From Bubalus kerabau (lineage: Eukaryota > Chordata > Mammalia > Artiodactyla > Bovidae): a DNA stretch of 64,000 bases. Position 1 is the stretch's first letter. The number at the start of each line of letters is the position of its first letter. Below the pieces are notes generated by a model that did no database searches, had not been told where the DNA came from, and worked only from the letters and a program-made list of their open reading frames with translations. The DNA is taken from assembly GCF_029407905.1 (NCBI RefSeq), contig NC_073624.1, positions 4,600,501-4,664,500 of the forward strand, in the 5' to 3' direction. Shown here in pieces: positions 45,289 to 57,397 of this stretch. The translations under genes and the position numbers were made by a program.

Positions 45289-46184
45289 GGTTCAGTTCAG
45301 TTCAGTTGCTCAGTCATGTCTGACTCTTAGCGACCCCATGAATCACAGCACGCCAGGCCTCCCTGTCCATCACCAACTCCCAGAGTTCACTCAAACTCAC
45401 GTCCATCGAGTCGGTGATGCCATCCAGCCATCTCATCCTCTGTCGCCCCCTTCTCCTCCTACCCCCAGTCCCCCCCAGCATCACGGTCTTTTCCAATGAG
45501 TCAACTCTTCACATGAGGTGGCCAAAGTACTGGAGTTTCAGCTTTAGCATCAGTCCTTCCAAAGAAATTCCAGGGCTGATCTCCTTCAGAATGGACTGGT
45601 TGGATCTCCTTGCAGTCCAAGGGACTCTCAAGAGTCTTCAAAAGCATCAATTCTTCGGTGCTCAGCTTTCTTCACAGTCCAACTCTCACATCCATACATG
45701 ACCACTGGAAAAACCATAGCCTTGACTAGACAGACCTTTGTTGACAAAGTAATGTTTCTGCTTTTGAATATGCTATCTAGGTTGGTCATAACTTTCCTTC
45801 CAAGGAATAAGTGTCTTTTAATTTCATGGCTGCAGTCACCATCTGCAGTGATTTTGGAGCCCAAAAAAATAAAGTCTGACACTGTTTCCACTGTTTCCCC
45901 ATCTATTTCCCATGAAGTGATGGGACCGGATGCCATGATCTTCGTTTTCTGAATGTTGAGTTTTAAGCCAACTTTTTCACTCTCCTCTTTCACTTTCATC
46001 AAGAGGCTTTTGAGTTCCTCTTCACTTTCTGCCATAAGGGCGGTGTCATCTGCATATCTGAGGTTATTGATACTTTTCCCGGCAATCTTGATTCCAGCTT
46101 GTGCTTCTTCCAGCCCAGTGTTTCTCATGATGTACTCTGCATATAAATTAAATAAGCAGGGTGACAATATACAGCCTTGACATG
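45289..46184 (-). mobile_element. BovB (RTE-clade LINE), 5'-truncated
   Basis: About 900 bases of the BovB 3' end in reverse: the tail is at 45289-45305 ('ttcagttcagttcagttgct') and the reverse transcriptase C-terminal half extends to about 46184. The endonuclease domain is absent. Compared with the copy at 18 kb, bases are missing around 45648 and the frame shifts there. Confidence 0.95.
45628..46167 (-). pseudogene. Truncated BovB reverse transcriptase ORF
   Basis: An open stretch of 179 codons covering the C-terminal part of the RTE-type reverse transcriptase. The catalytic YADD is at residues 38-41, preceded by NNLR, and later there is VVMYGCESWTVKK. It ends early at ...IDAFEDS because about 16 bases present in the 18-kb copy (after gatgcttttgaa) are missing here. 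The lost segment ends in gaa and follows gaa, a typical microhomology deletion. There is no endonuclease, promoter or full tail, so it is a relic. Confidence 0.9.
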
Positions 46185-46599
46185 AAAGGTAGTGGGGGGT
46201 TAATCCTGTTTTCCTATTGGCTGCAAGGTCAGGAAATCAAGCCAGGAGCCCATTGCCAAGAGCAGGACCCTGCTCTCTGAGCCAGACCCTCTTTGAGGGG
46301 CTCTTGGGAGCCCCTGGGGTCGCTAGAGTGTTCTGTATCTCCACTTGGGTGTTGGTGACTTGGGTGTAGACATGTTGAAATCATCAAGCCATACACTCAG
46401 GTCTCGTGCTCACTATAAGTCGACTGTTTCTCAGTCTTACCAGGGTGGGGGACCTCTCTGGAGCGCCAGGTGCCTCTGGGGGCCCGGGACCCGCCCCTCC
46501 CCACCACTGCCCATGAGAGGCTCATGGCAGGGGACCTCTCCCCATAGGGAGCATGTCCTGGCCGCCAGCGGGCTCCCTGGGGCGCCGTGCAGACACGCT

Positions 46600-46735
46600 C
46601 CCCTTAAATTAGATTCCAGGGCGTCGGAGGTGGCAGGCTGATGAGGCCAGGGTCAGTGGGCGCGGGCGCCCGCCGACCACACGTGGAAATTAGATTTCCT
46701 AAATGACCGTCTATTTTCCCGAGGCCGGGGTCGGT
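46600..46735. other. Candidate conserved island with paired ATTAGATT sites
   Basis: Two near-identical words, 'cttaaattagattccagg' and 'ggaaattagatttcctaaat', about 80 bases apart in GC-rich DNA. No repeat match. Confidence 0.25.
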
Positions 46736-47734
46736 GGTGGGAGGCAGCTAGGACGCGCCTGCAGATGGCGTCTTCCGTCACTGAGCTTGGTGTTGAAGGT
46801 GCATGGAGGTTGGTGGCGGCCTCTGGACCTGGGGGGCTGGGGAGCAGCTCTGGGGCCTCCTGTTGGGGGGACAGACACTACTGTGCCCCAAGTCGGGGGT
46901 AGCCGGGGAGCATGAGGTGAGGTGGCCGGGCAGTCCATGGGGGCCAGGTGTTGGGGAATACAGGAGCCCAGCATGCTGCCTGCTTCTCACCCAGGCCCGG
47001 GAGGCAGCCCCTCTGTGCTGGGAAGGAAGTTACCCCTGTGCCTGCCTCCTGCAGTGCTGGACATGGACCCATGCCCCTCCTGCAGCCCTGGACACAAGCC
47101 CACATCCTTCCTTACAGGATTTGCTCCATTGTTCCAGGGGATGGTCAGGGGAAGGAGAGCTGGTGCAGGGTCTTCCCAGGGTGCCCGTGAGGCCGCAGCC
47201 GGAGCCCCTGGGTCCTCTGCACTGACACCACCCCACCCGTCTGTGCTCAGGGCTGAGGGGCGGCCTCCTCCTTAAGGCGCCTCATTAGAAGAGGCAGCCC
47301 CTTCACTGGGGACGGTGGTGGTGGGGGGAGCTTCCAGTCAGGGGCGGCCATCCAGGACCGCCTCCTCCCCATGACTCTGGACGTGTCCACAGGCAGAGCT
47401 GGGCAGCACGGGGGTGCCTCCTTCTCAAGACGCAGGTACCCAGAGTGCCCGAGTATGGGAAAAGGGGCCTTGACTGGCTCCAGCCTCCCCCACGTTAGGT
47501 TCTCAGACACAGCGCTGGTTTCCCAGTTGAGATGATGGGAGGTGGCCGTTCTCGCTGGCCTTGTGGACACCCCTCCACACCCCGGATCCCGTGTGGCTTC
47601 AGATGCTGCCGTCTGCGGGGACACGGCCAGTGTACTCCCCACCCCCGCACGCCCACCCCACACCTGCGGTTGCCAGGGACTCGGGGCTGTTCTTTTCCTG
47701 CGCTCTGAAGATCACAGCTCCTGATACTTAAGTC

Positions 47735-47845
47735 CACGATGCCATTTAGAGTGTGTATTTCCTACTAAATAGCATAAAATTACACCCTTTCAAGTTAATT
47801 AAACCACTTTGCCACGCTGGGGGCTGCTGAAAGGGTGTTTTAAAT
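47735..47845. other. Candidate conserved noncoding island
   Basis: AT-rich block with 'cctactaaatagcataaaat' and 'caagttaattaaaccacttt' (TTAATTAA). Not a recognised repeat. Confidence 0.3.
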
Positions 47846-49329
47846 GTCAGCGCGGAGTAGCTGCATGTGTTCTCTGGGGCTCTCTGGTTAAGGATGGCCT
47901 TGCCTGTAAAGACCTCTTGGTTAAGTGGCCCCGGGCAGCCCGCCTCGGCCAGCCCCATGCGGTTGGGGTCACCGGGACCCAGCCTGGCCAGAGCGTCTGG
48001 GCCAGCAGCTGATCTCCCCGGGAGCACGCAGTCAACAGCTCTGCCTCGAGGTGGGCGTTTGCAGAGCCTCCTAACAGGGCTTCAGTAAATGACTCCCCTC
48101 GTGGGGCGTGAGGACGCAGGTTTTGGAAGAGGGTTCTTGTTTTAAAAAACCAGTGTTGCGGTCTCCTGAGAGACCCCGGGGTGTAGCCTCCTCTCCTCCA
48201 GGAGCTGCAGTGCCCTGGGGACCAGCCCTTGGAGCCCAGGAGGGAGCAGGATGCTCAGGGCAGGGGGGCCAGCAGGTGTGGGTGCCTGTGGGCAACAGCC
48301 TCGCAACTTTGGCCAGCCCCAGGAGGGGAGATCATCCTGGCCTCTGTGGCACATGGGCCACTTGGACACCTTGCCCCTCTAGGAGGCAGCTGGCATGTCT
48401 CAAGAGGTGAAAATCCACTCCCAGAGGGCTCCCTGCCTGGCCCACAGTGGGCACCTCAGGTCCTGCCTGCACACAGCAGCTCCGCTTGACTGGCTACAGC
48501 AGCCAAGAGCCCTCCCAGGCTCCCAGTCAGTCTCAGGGAACAGCCAAGCTCAAGGTGGGGATCCAAGGCCCTGCTCGCATGGGGACACATGTGCGCTGGT
48601 TCACGCACTCGGGTGGCCGGGAGGTTTCCCGTCCCCTGAACATTCCCATCCATCCGTCCCCTGCAGACCGACCGTCGGCTCTTCCAGTTTTGCCCATCGA
48701 AGGCGCTGACTGGTGCCCGTGCATGTGAGCCCAGTGGCCCCGGGCATGCCCAGACGGGGACCTGCTGATCCTCACTGCATCAGGAGCCCCCGCGGCCCTC
48801 CCGCCAGCCCCGTCCCCCTGCAATCCTTGCCTCCCCCTCCCTGTCACCACACCTGGTCGCTGATGTGCGTGTGTGAGCCGGGGGACCCTGGCGTGAGTCA
48901 CACCAGCGGGTCAGGGCCAGGTGCCTCCCAGTGTCTGACCCTCTGGTCCCGGGAACAGGGGAGCCGGTTCTCGATGCCCCAGCTTCGGGGGTGAGGACAG
49001 GGTGCTTGATGTGACCCAGGCCAGCAGGGGAGTGGAATTCGAGTGCAGGTTGGTTGCCCACCCGCCCCCCCCCCCCCCAACCAGGTAACTGGAGCTCCGG
49101 GTATGCGTTGGTTCCCAGCCATAGACATGGGACGTGGGCTGGGAGGAGACGGCAGAGGCGGGGGTGCCTTTCCCTGGGTTTTCACAGGCACCCCCAAAGG
49201 CCCCCTGACGGTCCTGTGTGGGCGAGCTCGGGGTTAGGGGAGGCGGGCCACGGGCTCGGGGGCGCCACTCGGGGCTGGCAGAGCTCGCCTCAGCACAGGG
49301 AAGGACGTCTCCGGCATTCCCGACGGTGA

Positions 49330-49500
49330 TGGAGGCGGCAGTCGGATTTCATCTGCGAATAACAAGGTGGTTTTGCACAACTGTAAAGTGGTGCTTAGCT
49401 TATGTTAATGTTTACTGGCGCTCACGGATGTTGGAGCTCCGCTGTTCTCTTTGCCCCACGTCACAGCGGTTCCATAAAGATGCGAGGAAAATTGCAAGTT
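49330..49500. other. Candidate conserved noncoding island
   Basis: Contains 'gcgaataacaaggtgg' (SOX-like), 'gcttatgttaatgtttac' (forkhead-like) and 'ccataaagatgcgagg'. It stands out from GC-rich flanks and is not a recognised repeat. Confidence 0.3.
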
Positions 49501-51300
49501 GGGAAGCTGCTTGGCCGCTGCAGAGCGGGCACTTGGCCACCTTCTCCGGGGCGCCCTTCATGCTTCTTGGGGGCCTGGGGCTGCTGCACCCCTTTCAGGC
49601 GGGAGCTTCACAGGGTGCAGAAAGCAGGGGCCCCCACTCTGGTCAGCTCAGTGCACACTTTCCTGGCCGGGAGGAGGGGAGGGGAAGCGAATGCTCCCTT
49701 CCACACAGTTCTCGAAGCCCCTGCAGAGCCGATGGTGAGCGTCCGGAGAGCGTCTGGGGCCACAGCTGCTCTGCCCTGACCCCAGGGCCCCCCACGAGCC
49801 TCCCAGACAAGGCTCGTCGAGGTCACAGGGACTGTGCCCGGACACAGGGCGCTTCCTCCTCCTGCCGGGAGCCCGGCTCCCAGGCGACTCCTGCTGTGTC
49901 CATGGCGCTGGCTGGAGCCCAGCCACCCGGGTCAGACGGAGGGGGCGGACAGACGGATGGACGTGTGCTATAAACAGCGTAGCCTCCTTCCTTGGGGACC
50001 GCCACTGCAGTGCTGGGGTCTGAGCTCCATAAGGTCAGGCCCTCCCTGCCCAGCCCAGAGACCCTCTAGCGGCTGCAGGTCAGGCCGTGGGCACGCAGCT
50101 CCCAAGCTGTGCTCACTGGCCCCTCCTACGTCCTGAACTCTGAGTCCCAAACCCTCCCCTTTGGCTGAGAGTCTCAGCTCAGGGCTCAGCTCACATCACA
50201 AGGATGTGAGTGGGCATCTGAGCAGGGCGATGCGAGGGAGGGGCAGCAGCCCCCAGGATGAAGCCAGCAGACGGGTCTAAGGGGACGGTTAGGGGCTCAG
50301 GACACGGTGGCCCCAGAAATCCGCTCCCCCAACGCCGCAAGATGTCTGGCTTCGCACGAGGCAGCCAAGGGCTCAGGCCGTGACGAGAGCCAGGTCCTGC
50401 CGTAGCTGGCCGCGTAACACCAGCCCCCATCTCATCCCTCGGTGTGGGGGTGGGGGAGGCCCAGCGGAATGTTCTGGCAACTGGGAAGGGAACTGGCAAC
50501 ACCTGCACGGCTCCCTATAGCCAAAGTGAGCTTCTGCTTCTCTTTCCTGGTGAGTGACGAGACAGAAGCCTCGGCCCAGCGCCTGCCCGAGCCAAGCTTG
50601 GACGAAAACGCTGCTGCTTGGACCCAGTGACAAGCCGCTCCCGGGCACACGACCATATCCCCAGCTGCTCAGCATGCAGACCTCTCACGGGCGCCGATTT
50701 GGGGCTGAGATTCTGGAAGTTTAGGTGGGGGAGATGACTGAAGGTGGCCAGCCCGGCAGCTGCTTTCCCTGGCCTGGAGTGCGGGCTTTCCCAGAGGAAC
50801 TGGGAACCACATCCTGGGGTGACCCTGGGGACACAGAGGACCTCCTCTTAACTCCTCAGCAAAGGGCAAATGCTCTGGGTCAGCAGTGGGGCTGCGGCGC
50901 CCTGTCCAGTCCCAGGGCCTCGGTGGATAGAGATGCGCCGTGGGCTGCCCCGGGGTGGCGGCGGGTGAGCCGCCTAAGGAGCCGCGTCCACCTTGTTCTC
51001 AACAAGAAACACGTTGTGTAGGCGTCGTGTCTTTAGGAGGGCTCCTCTCTCAGTGTTTCTAGAGTTCTATCCGTGTATCTGTATGGACGCCAACATGGTC
51101 TTCATACAGATGGAGAGAAACCCAGCTGTCCTGAGTGTGCCATGGCGGCGGCCTGGGGTGGGGCGCTCTGGAGACCAGGGGTGCTGAGCTGTGGTCGCCT
51201 GACCAGTCTGTTCCCTCCCCAGGACCGGGGGCCAGTTTCTGTGGCTTCATCACCACGCCCGTGCTGGTACTGCCCCCGCACGGAGGGGCCCTGGGACCCA

Positions 51301-51510
51301 CGTGAGTGTCAGTCGCTCAGTCGTGCCCGACTCTTTGCAGTCCCGTGAGCTGCCGCCCGCCAGGCTCCTTGGTCCATGGGATTCTCCGGGCAAGAATACA
51401 CTGGAGTGGGTGGCCGTTCCTTCTCCAGGAGATCTTCCTGACCCTGCGATCGAGCCCGGGTCTCCCGCATTCCAGGCAGGTTCTTTACCGCCTGAGCCAC
51501 TGCGGAAGCC
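51301..51510 (-). mobile_element. Bov-tA SINE
   Basis: Reverse copy, CpG-rich variant: 'gtcgctcagtcgtgcccgac', 'gattctccgggcaagaatac' and complemented head 'cctgagccactgcggaagcc'. Confidence 0.9.
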
Positions 51511-54084
51511 TGGGAAACTGAGTCCCAGGTCTCCCGGGAAGCCCTTGGGGGTGGGGGACGGGAGTGCAGGCTGCCCCCTCTCCGCAGGAGTCCTTCAGGA
51601 GGGACCTGGCCTAGCTGAACCCTCGTGTCCAGGACCTGGGAGCATCCTGCGGGAGCGGGCCTTTTACAGCCTTCCTCGGCTCCTCCCATCCCCACACTGA
51701 GCATCTCCTTGGCTGGGTGATTGCTTGAGGCCTGAGTCATCCATGGCTCAGCCAGTCATCGTAGCCTCCCGATGGCAGACGGTTTACAGGCGCTCGGGGT
51801 CTGAGTGGGGTCAGTGGGCGAGGAGCCGGCATGGCTTCCTGTGTGTCCTACACCCCGACGTGGCCCGTTCGGGGCAGGGCAGGGCCCGGCCTTGCTGCAG
51901 AGGCACGTTCCTTCTCTTCTTATGGGCACCACCTGCTCTGGGCCAGCAAAACCCAGAAGAGACGTGAGCTTTCAGCTGACAGTCGCGTGCCCTTGGGGGA
52001 GAACGCCTTCAGCCTCTGGGCCCGTGTGGCTCCTTTGGTAAACCGAGGGGCCATTGAGCGATGCCCAGGTTCAGACACTCGCTTCACATTGTCCGGTTCT
52101 CTCGAGGGAGAGTGGAGCTCCCTTTGCAAGTCCCCTGAGCACCGACTTGGAAAGCGTCTCTCCTCCGGGTTCAGACTTTTTAAGATAGAAAAGCTCCCTG
52201 GACCCTGGTCCTGCAGCCTCTGAGCGGTGGCCTGTGGCCCTTTGTGCCCAGGGGGTGGGTCCTGACATGTAGGTGGGGGGGTCAGAGGGCAGGCGTGTCT
52301 CTCTGGAGACCGTGGGGAAGGACGGTCACTGCTGTTGGAGCTTGTGGGGTCGCTGAGCTCCGTCCCCTCCAGGTGTGGACAGGACCCCAGGGCCCTCTGG
52401 GAAACGGGGGTCGAGTGTCTGGGAGAAGGCAGTGCGAGACCACACGTGTGCTCACACAGCCATCCGCCCCACGTAGCATCCCCAGGAGCCATTGCCGTGG
52501 CGAGCCCTCCCCGGTGCTATCATGTGAGAAGGCCCCCCTGTGAGGCCGGCCCTGCCGGTCCTGAGTGGGAATAAGAGGAGTTTTGAAAATAGCTTCTGAT
52601 ATCCCGAGTGCAACTGGAGGCAGGGTTGGGTCACCTCTGGGGCACCTGTCTAAGGGTTGGTGGTTTGGGTTTGGGGGATCAGGCTGGGGAAGGGCGTGTG
52701 GAAGCCCTGGGGTCTGTAGGAACCTCCCATGCACCCACCCACCATCCACTGGCCTCCCGAACTCGCACTCCAGGGAAGCCCTCTGTGTGGCCGGCATTGA
52801 ATTGGAAACCTGTGAACATTTCCAGTTCGGGGTGGACGCTCACTGCAGGCCTCAGGAGGGGCCACACATGGCGTGCTTGGCCCAGGGCTGAGCTTGGTCT
52901 ACCTGGTGCCTTCCTGCTCGCTGTGACACGCCAACAGCCGTCCTGGGAGGGGGCGTGTGCGGTTGTCTTTGGTTGGAAGTTGTGGAAACTGAGGCACAGA
53001 GGGACTTAGGAGCCCCCACAGTGCTCAGGGTTGGAGGTTGAGTTCAGGGGCAAGGTCAGCCCTGAGTTGAGTCCTGTGAGTGAAGAAAGTTCTGGGAAAG
53101 GGCATCTGGGTGGGGTCTTAGAGGGTGCACGCTCCTCTCTCCCTCAGCCCCACCCTATGCACTCTGTCCCCCCGCACGGCTCACGGTGACCCCACCCTGC
53201 TCCTGCCCTCCTGCCGCCAGGAAAGAGGACTGAGTGCCCTGAGCCACCGCGCGTCCCAGGGTCCCTGTGTGCCCTCCGGTCCTGCTGCTTTCTGTCCCGC
53301 CGGCTGGGACTGCCAGTCTCCTGATCCATCCGGTCAGGGTCTGGGTGAGAGCTTCCAGTCCTGCCCAGCACCCCAGTTCCCAGGCCATGCAGGCTGCCTG
53401 GGGTTCAATGGGAGCCCCAGATGCAGACTGTCCCCAGACACTCCAGGGTCTGTCCCCTGATGTGGAGGAAGAGCTGTTGAAGTGAACACAGCAGGAAGCC
53501 TGGGACACCAGGCTCTGGTTTCCTTTTCTCTGTCCTCACACTTCCTCACGTTCCTGTACTTGCCTCTCGTCATTGCGGGGAGATGAGCACGTGTGCCCCA
53601 TGTGAGAGACGGAGAGACCGATGCTGGAGAGCAGAGCGGACTTCCGCAGGTCGGCCCAACCAGAGAGGGGCCTCTGCAGGACCGGCTCCTGGACGGGTTG
53701 ACCCCAAGGCCGTCGCTGCTGGGGTGCCAGGCTGCGCCTCCCTCCCACGCTTGGCGTCCTGGTTCCAGGTGCCAACCCGGCTAGGTCTGACCCACTCCCT
53801 CTACGTGGCACTCACAGAGCCAAGAGTGCACCAGGCTCTGTGCGGACCCCAGGCGCCCACTCCCGTTAGTCCCCTGCCGCAGAAACACTCCCCGTCGTGG
53901 ATGAGAAGACTGGGCACAGAGAGCTGGGGGCCACATGCGACTGGTGCCAGAGCCCGAGCCCAGCCCGCCCCGCCCAGGTACCGTCAGACACACCTGTCTG
54001 CTGGGCACCTCCTACCTGCCTCGGCCGGGACTGAGCTTGGCCGAGGTTTCCCAGGCTGCCCCGGGGACGCCACTGATGCAGGAA
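51511..54084. other. Unique GC-rich sequence, no gene seen
   Basis: Frames on both strands are uninformative. No interspersed repeat is obvious over about 2.5 kb. Confidence 0.45.
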
Positions 54085-54335
54085 AACACATGAAGTTGTC
54101 TTTGACTTTTATGGCCCCTTTTCCCTATTAAAATGCTTAAAGCCGTAACTGTCATCATAAGGAGCTCATTTATCTTGACCAGAGTGTGGCCATAAACTAT
54201 CCGGGGCTGGTGGAATAGCCCCTGAGATGATTGTTTCTGCTGCTATCGATAAATTCCGACACGGAGCAGAAAGGTCAGCCCCTGCCAGATAAAATGGCTC
54301 TTCAGCTTGTTAATTAAAGGTTTATAAGGATGTGG
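54085..54335. other. Candidate conserved noncoding element / enhancer
   Basis: A 250-base AT-rich island in GC-rich DNA with 'ccctattaaaatgcttaaag', 'gtggccataaactatcc', 'gctgctatcgataaattcc', 'gccagataaaatggctc' (GATA-like) and 'gttaattaaaggtttataag'. No repeat family fits. Among the strongest enhancer candidates, about 5 kb upstream of the first PHF21B exon found. Confidence 0.4.
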
Positions 54336-56029
54336 AAGAGCGCGCTCTGGGCTGAGCCTTGGATCGAAGGGGAGCAGATACCTGGCGATGGGAGGATGGA
54401 CAGGGCAGGAAGGGGGCTTTGGTGTTCCTGGAGGAAACCGTGGTTCCCGGAAACCTGCTCAGCAGCCCGTTTGGTAAACTCCTCCCCAAAGGCTAGGACT
54501 TCAGGCTTTGACTTAGGGAGTCAAAGCCTCCCTCCCTACCTCTCCTGCTCCCCTGGCACCCAGGACGCCCTGCAGAGTGCTCCCTGAAGAGTCAGAAGGC
54601 ACCCCGAGTCCCAGGCAGTGGCGTAAACGTGGAGTCAGGCAATATTTTAGTTCGTGGAGTCAGCGGGTGGATGATCTTTATTCTGTGATCATCCCGCAGG
54701 TATTCAGTTTCCCCCGTGGCGGGTGGTGTTTCTTTCTTGCTCACCGAGTGTTTGAGAGTGAGGTCAAAGTAAAGCTCCCCTTGTCTCCCTCACTCTCTGA
54801 CTCACCCCAACCTCGAGGGCTCTGCCCCTCCAGCCGCCTCTGCGCCTGCCTCCCCGTCGTGGTCCCCTCCCCCAGGTCCCTTTCTGGTTGTGGATTTCTC
54901 AGCACGTGGACAGAAGTCATGGGTGTGTCTCAGGTCAGGAGAGAGGGCTGAGCACCGACCTGCGGTGAAGACGTAGAACCACGGACATGGAGCAAAAGAG
55001 GAACCCAGAGAGGAATCCATACAGAAACACAGGACGCATGTGCCCAAGTGGACGCCAGAGACTCAGATAGCCGATGCAGTAACACACTCAGAATCAGACG
55101 CACGGCCAGCCTCACGCCTTCCCGTGCAGATACGCACGGACTGGAAAAACATACAGATGGCACGCAGCGCTCGCCTGGATGGCTTGTTCAGGGATCTTAG
55201 CCAGAAGGGAGTCCCTAGGGAAAGCAGCTTTGTGCCTGTTCTCTGGCTTCTGTGGGTGTTGGGCATGGACTTGTCCTTGTAGTCCTGAGGCCCTGGGGTC
55301 TTAGTGCAGGAACCCCTGCTTCCAGGGGGCAGCACGGCCCCACTCTAGTGCCCATGTGGGCCTTTTGCTGCAGAACCTACTGGAGGGACAGGCTGCTTTC
55401 TTCTCGGCCTGCAGTCCCCAGGTTGGCAGAATCCCCTGGGAGTTTATTTAATCAAATGGTGCTCCCTTTGTGCCTGCCACTCACCTGTGCAGCTCTGGAC
55501 CGGGGCCCAGGGGTTGACAGCAGACAGACTCTACAGGTGATGCTGAATGAAACAGCAGGTCCAGGGGCAGCTGAGGGCACCGCCTTCTATGTGCATCCCT
55601 CTGCGAAAGGCAGGCAGAATCTTTAAGACATGGGCATTGGGCAGGGCTCGCTACACTGTGCTGGAGAGGGAAAAACGGCACGGTGGATTGAGACGTTCCC
55701 TCATAGAGTGACCGCGTTTGCTTGGATTCTCTCTGCGTTGCGTATAAAGCTCTATTCCAGCAAATGTCCACGGTGAATTTCCAGTTAAGTGTGGATAATT
55801 CGGCTCCATGCAGAGAGGCGGGCAGCTGGCTGGAAGGACATAAACCTCAGAGCTTTGTCCATTTGGGGCAGGTGGGAAGTTCCAGAGGAGGGAGGAACCA
55901 CCCCATTATAACCAGGAGAAGCAGCTCTGTGGGTTGTGGGGCTTCTGTCATCTCATCTGGGGAAGGATGATACTCCTTCCAGGGACAGAGAGCTTTAAGG
56001 GGGCAAATAGGGAAGGGAGTTTATTTTTA
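54336..56029. other. Unique sequence, no gene seen
   Basis: No recognisable exon or repeat. Short frames only. Confidence 0.4.
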
Positions 56030-56667
56030 GCAGTTTTGTTAGAATAATATATACAATAAAGTGTTATATTTAAAAAGTGCAAGATGTTTGACATAGGCAT
56101 CCATCTGCGAGACCACCACTAGAATCAAGATAGAAAACACACCCTTGACCCTCAGAAGTTTCCCTAGGCCTTTGTAGTCCCTTCCTTTCATCCCCCATCT
56201 CGATACAATCTCTGATCCCTTTAGATGAGTTTGCATTTCCTGGAATTTCATGTAAATGACATCATACAATAGTATGTGCTCCCTTTTTTGGCTCCTTTCG
56301 TTCAGCAAAACCACTTTGAGACTCGTCCATGCTGTGCATATCAGTTGCTCATTCCTCATTCCTTCTTTGTTGCTGAGTAATATTCCGTTGTGTGGATATG
56401 CCACGGTTTGCTCATCTGTGGGCCTGTTGTGGGCCTGTTGATGAACATCTGGGCTGTTTGCAGTAGTGCTGCTGGGAATGTTCCGGAACAAGCCTCTGGA
56501 TGGCCATGTGCTCTCATTTCCCTTGAGAGCTGCTGGGAATGTTCCGGAACAAGCCTCTGGATGGCCATGTGCTCTCATTTCCCTTGAGAGCTGCTGGGAA
56601 TGTTCCGGAACAAGCCTCTGGATGGCCATGTGCTCTCATTTCCCTTGAGTAGTGTCTAGAGGCAGAA
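56030..56667. mobile_element. Old L1M-type fragment, first half
   Basis: Colinear L1M segment: 'tttgcatttcctggaatttc', 'gtaaatgacatcatacaata', 'ttgctgagtaatattccgtt', 'gatgaacatctgggctgttt'. The continuation of the same segment resumes at 58497. Confidence 0.75.
56468..56650 (+). repeat. Perfect 61-bp tandem triplication
   Basis: Three units start at 56468, 56529 and 56590, each beginning gctgctgggaatgttccgga and ending tcatttcccttgag. The units look identical across their full length although the host L1M is old, so the expansion must be recent. Confidence 0.97.
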
Positions 56668-56892
56668 TATTTTAGTTGGGATTGCTGCAACAAAAACACC
56701 ATCAACTTGGGGGCTTAAACAACAGACGTATTTCTCAGAGTTCTGGAGGCTGGGAAGCCCAAGATCAAGGTGCAGGTTGATCTGGTTTGCGGTGCAAACC
56801 CTCTTCCCGATTTGCAGATGGATGTCACCTTTGTCCATTTCAGCTGCGAGAACAAAATGCCACAGGCTGGGTGGTTCTTGTACACATAAACT

Positions 56893-57027
56893 TACTGGGA
56901 CTTCCTTGGCAGTCTGGTGGTTAAGACTCTGCCCTTCCAGTGTGGGAGGCTTGTGTTCCATCCCTGATCAGGGAAGTAAGATCCCACATGCCACACAGTG
57001 CAGCCAAAACTGAAAAAAAAAAAAAAA
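56893..57027 (+). mobile_element. CHR-type tRNA-derived SINE with poly-A tail
   Basis: 'gggacttccttggcagtctg', 'gtgttccatccctgatcagg', 'cccacatgccacacagtgca', then an uninterrupted A run (about 57012-57026). Confidence 0.92.
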
Positions 57028-57397
57028 CAAAACGAAACAAGTGTTTTTATGAATGAGTGTTAAACTTCACCAGGTGCCTTTGAGACATCCAGTGAAGATG
57101 ATATTAAAAAGAAAAAAAGAAGGAAAAGCTTATTGCTCACAGTTCTAGAGGTCCGTAGTTGGAGAGCAGAGTGCCAACATGGCCAGGTGAGGGCTTTTTC
57201 CGGCTGCAGACTTCTTGCCTGGGGGAAGGGGCTAGCGTCGCTGCAGCCTCTTTTATAGGCACGAATCCCATTCATTTCATCAGGATTCCACCCTCCTGGC
57301 TGAAGCACCTCCCAAAAGCCTTGCCTTCTAACACCATCGCTTCGAGCATTAGAATTTGAACAAGTGAATTTTAAGGGGACGCTAATATTCAAAGGTC

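Larger units (their letters stand above)
46185..51300. other. Long mostly unique GC-rich stretch
   Basis: No SINE and no supported gene across 5 kb. Frames of up to 251 codons are mirrored on both strands. It holds a run of 14 C at 49065-49078 and AT-rich islands at 46600-46735, 47735-47845 and 49330-49500 (listed separately). Confidence 0.45.

Noticed and set aside
49218..49973. 251-codon plus frame
   Set aside because: Overlaps an AT-rich candidate regulatory island; no domain, no splice evidence.
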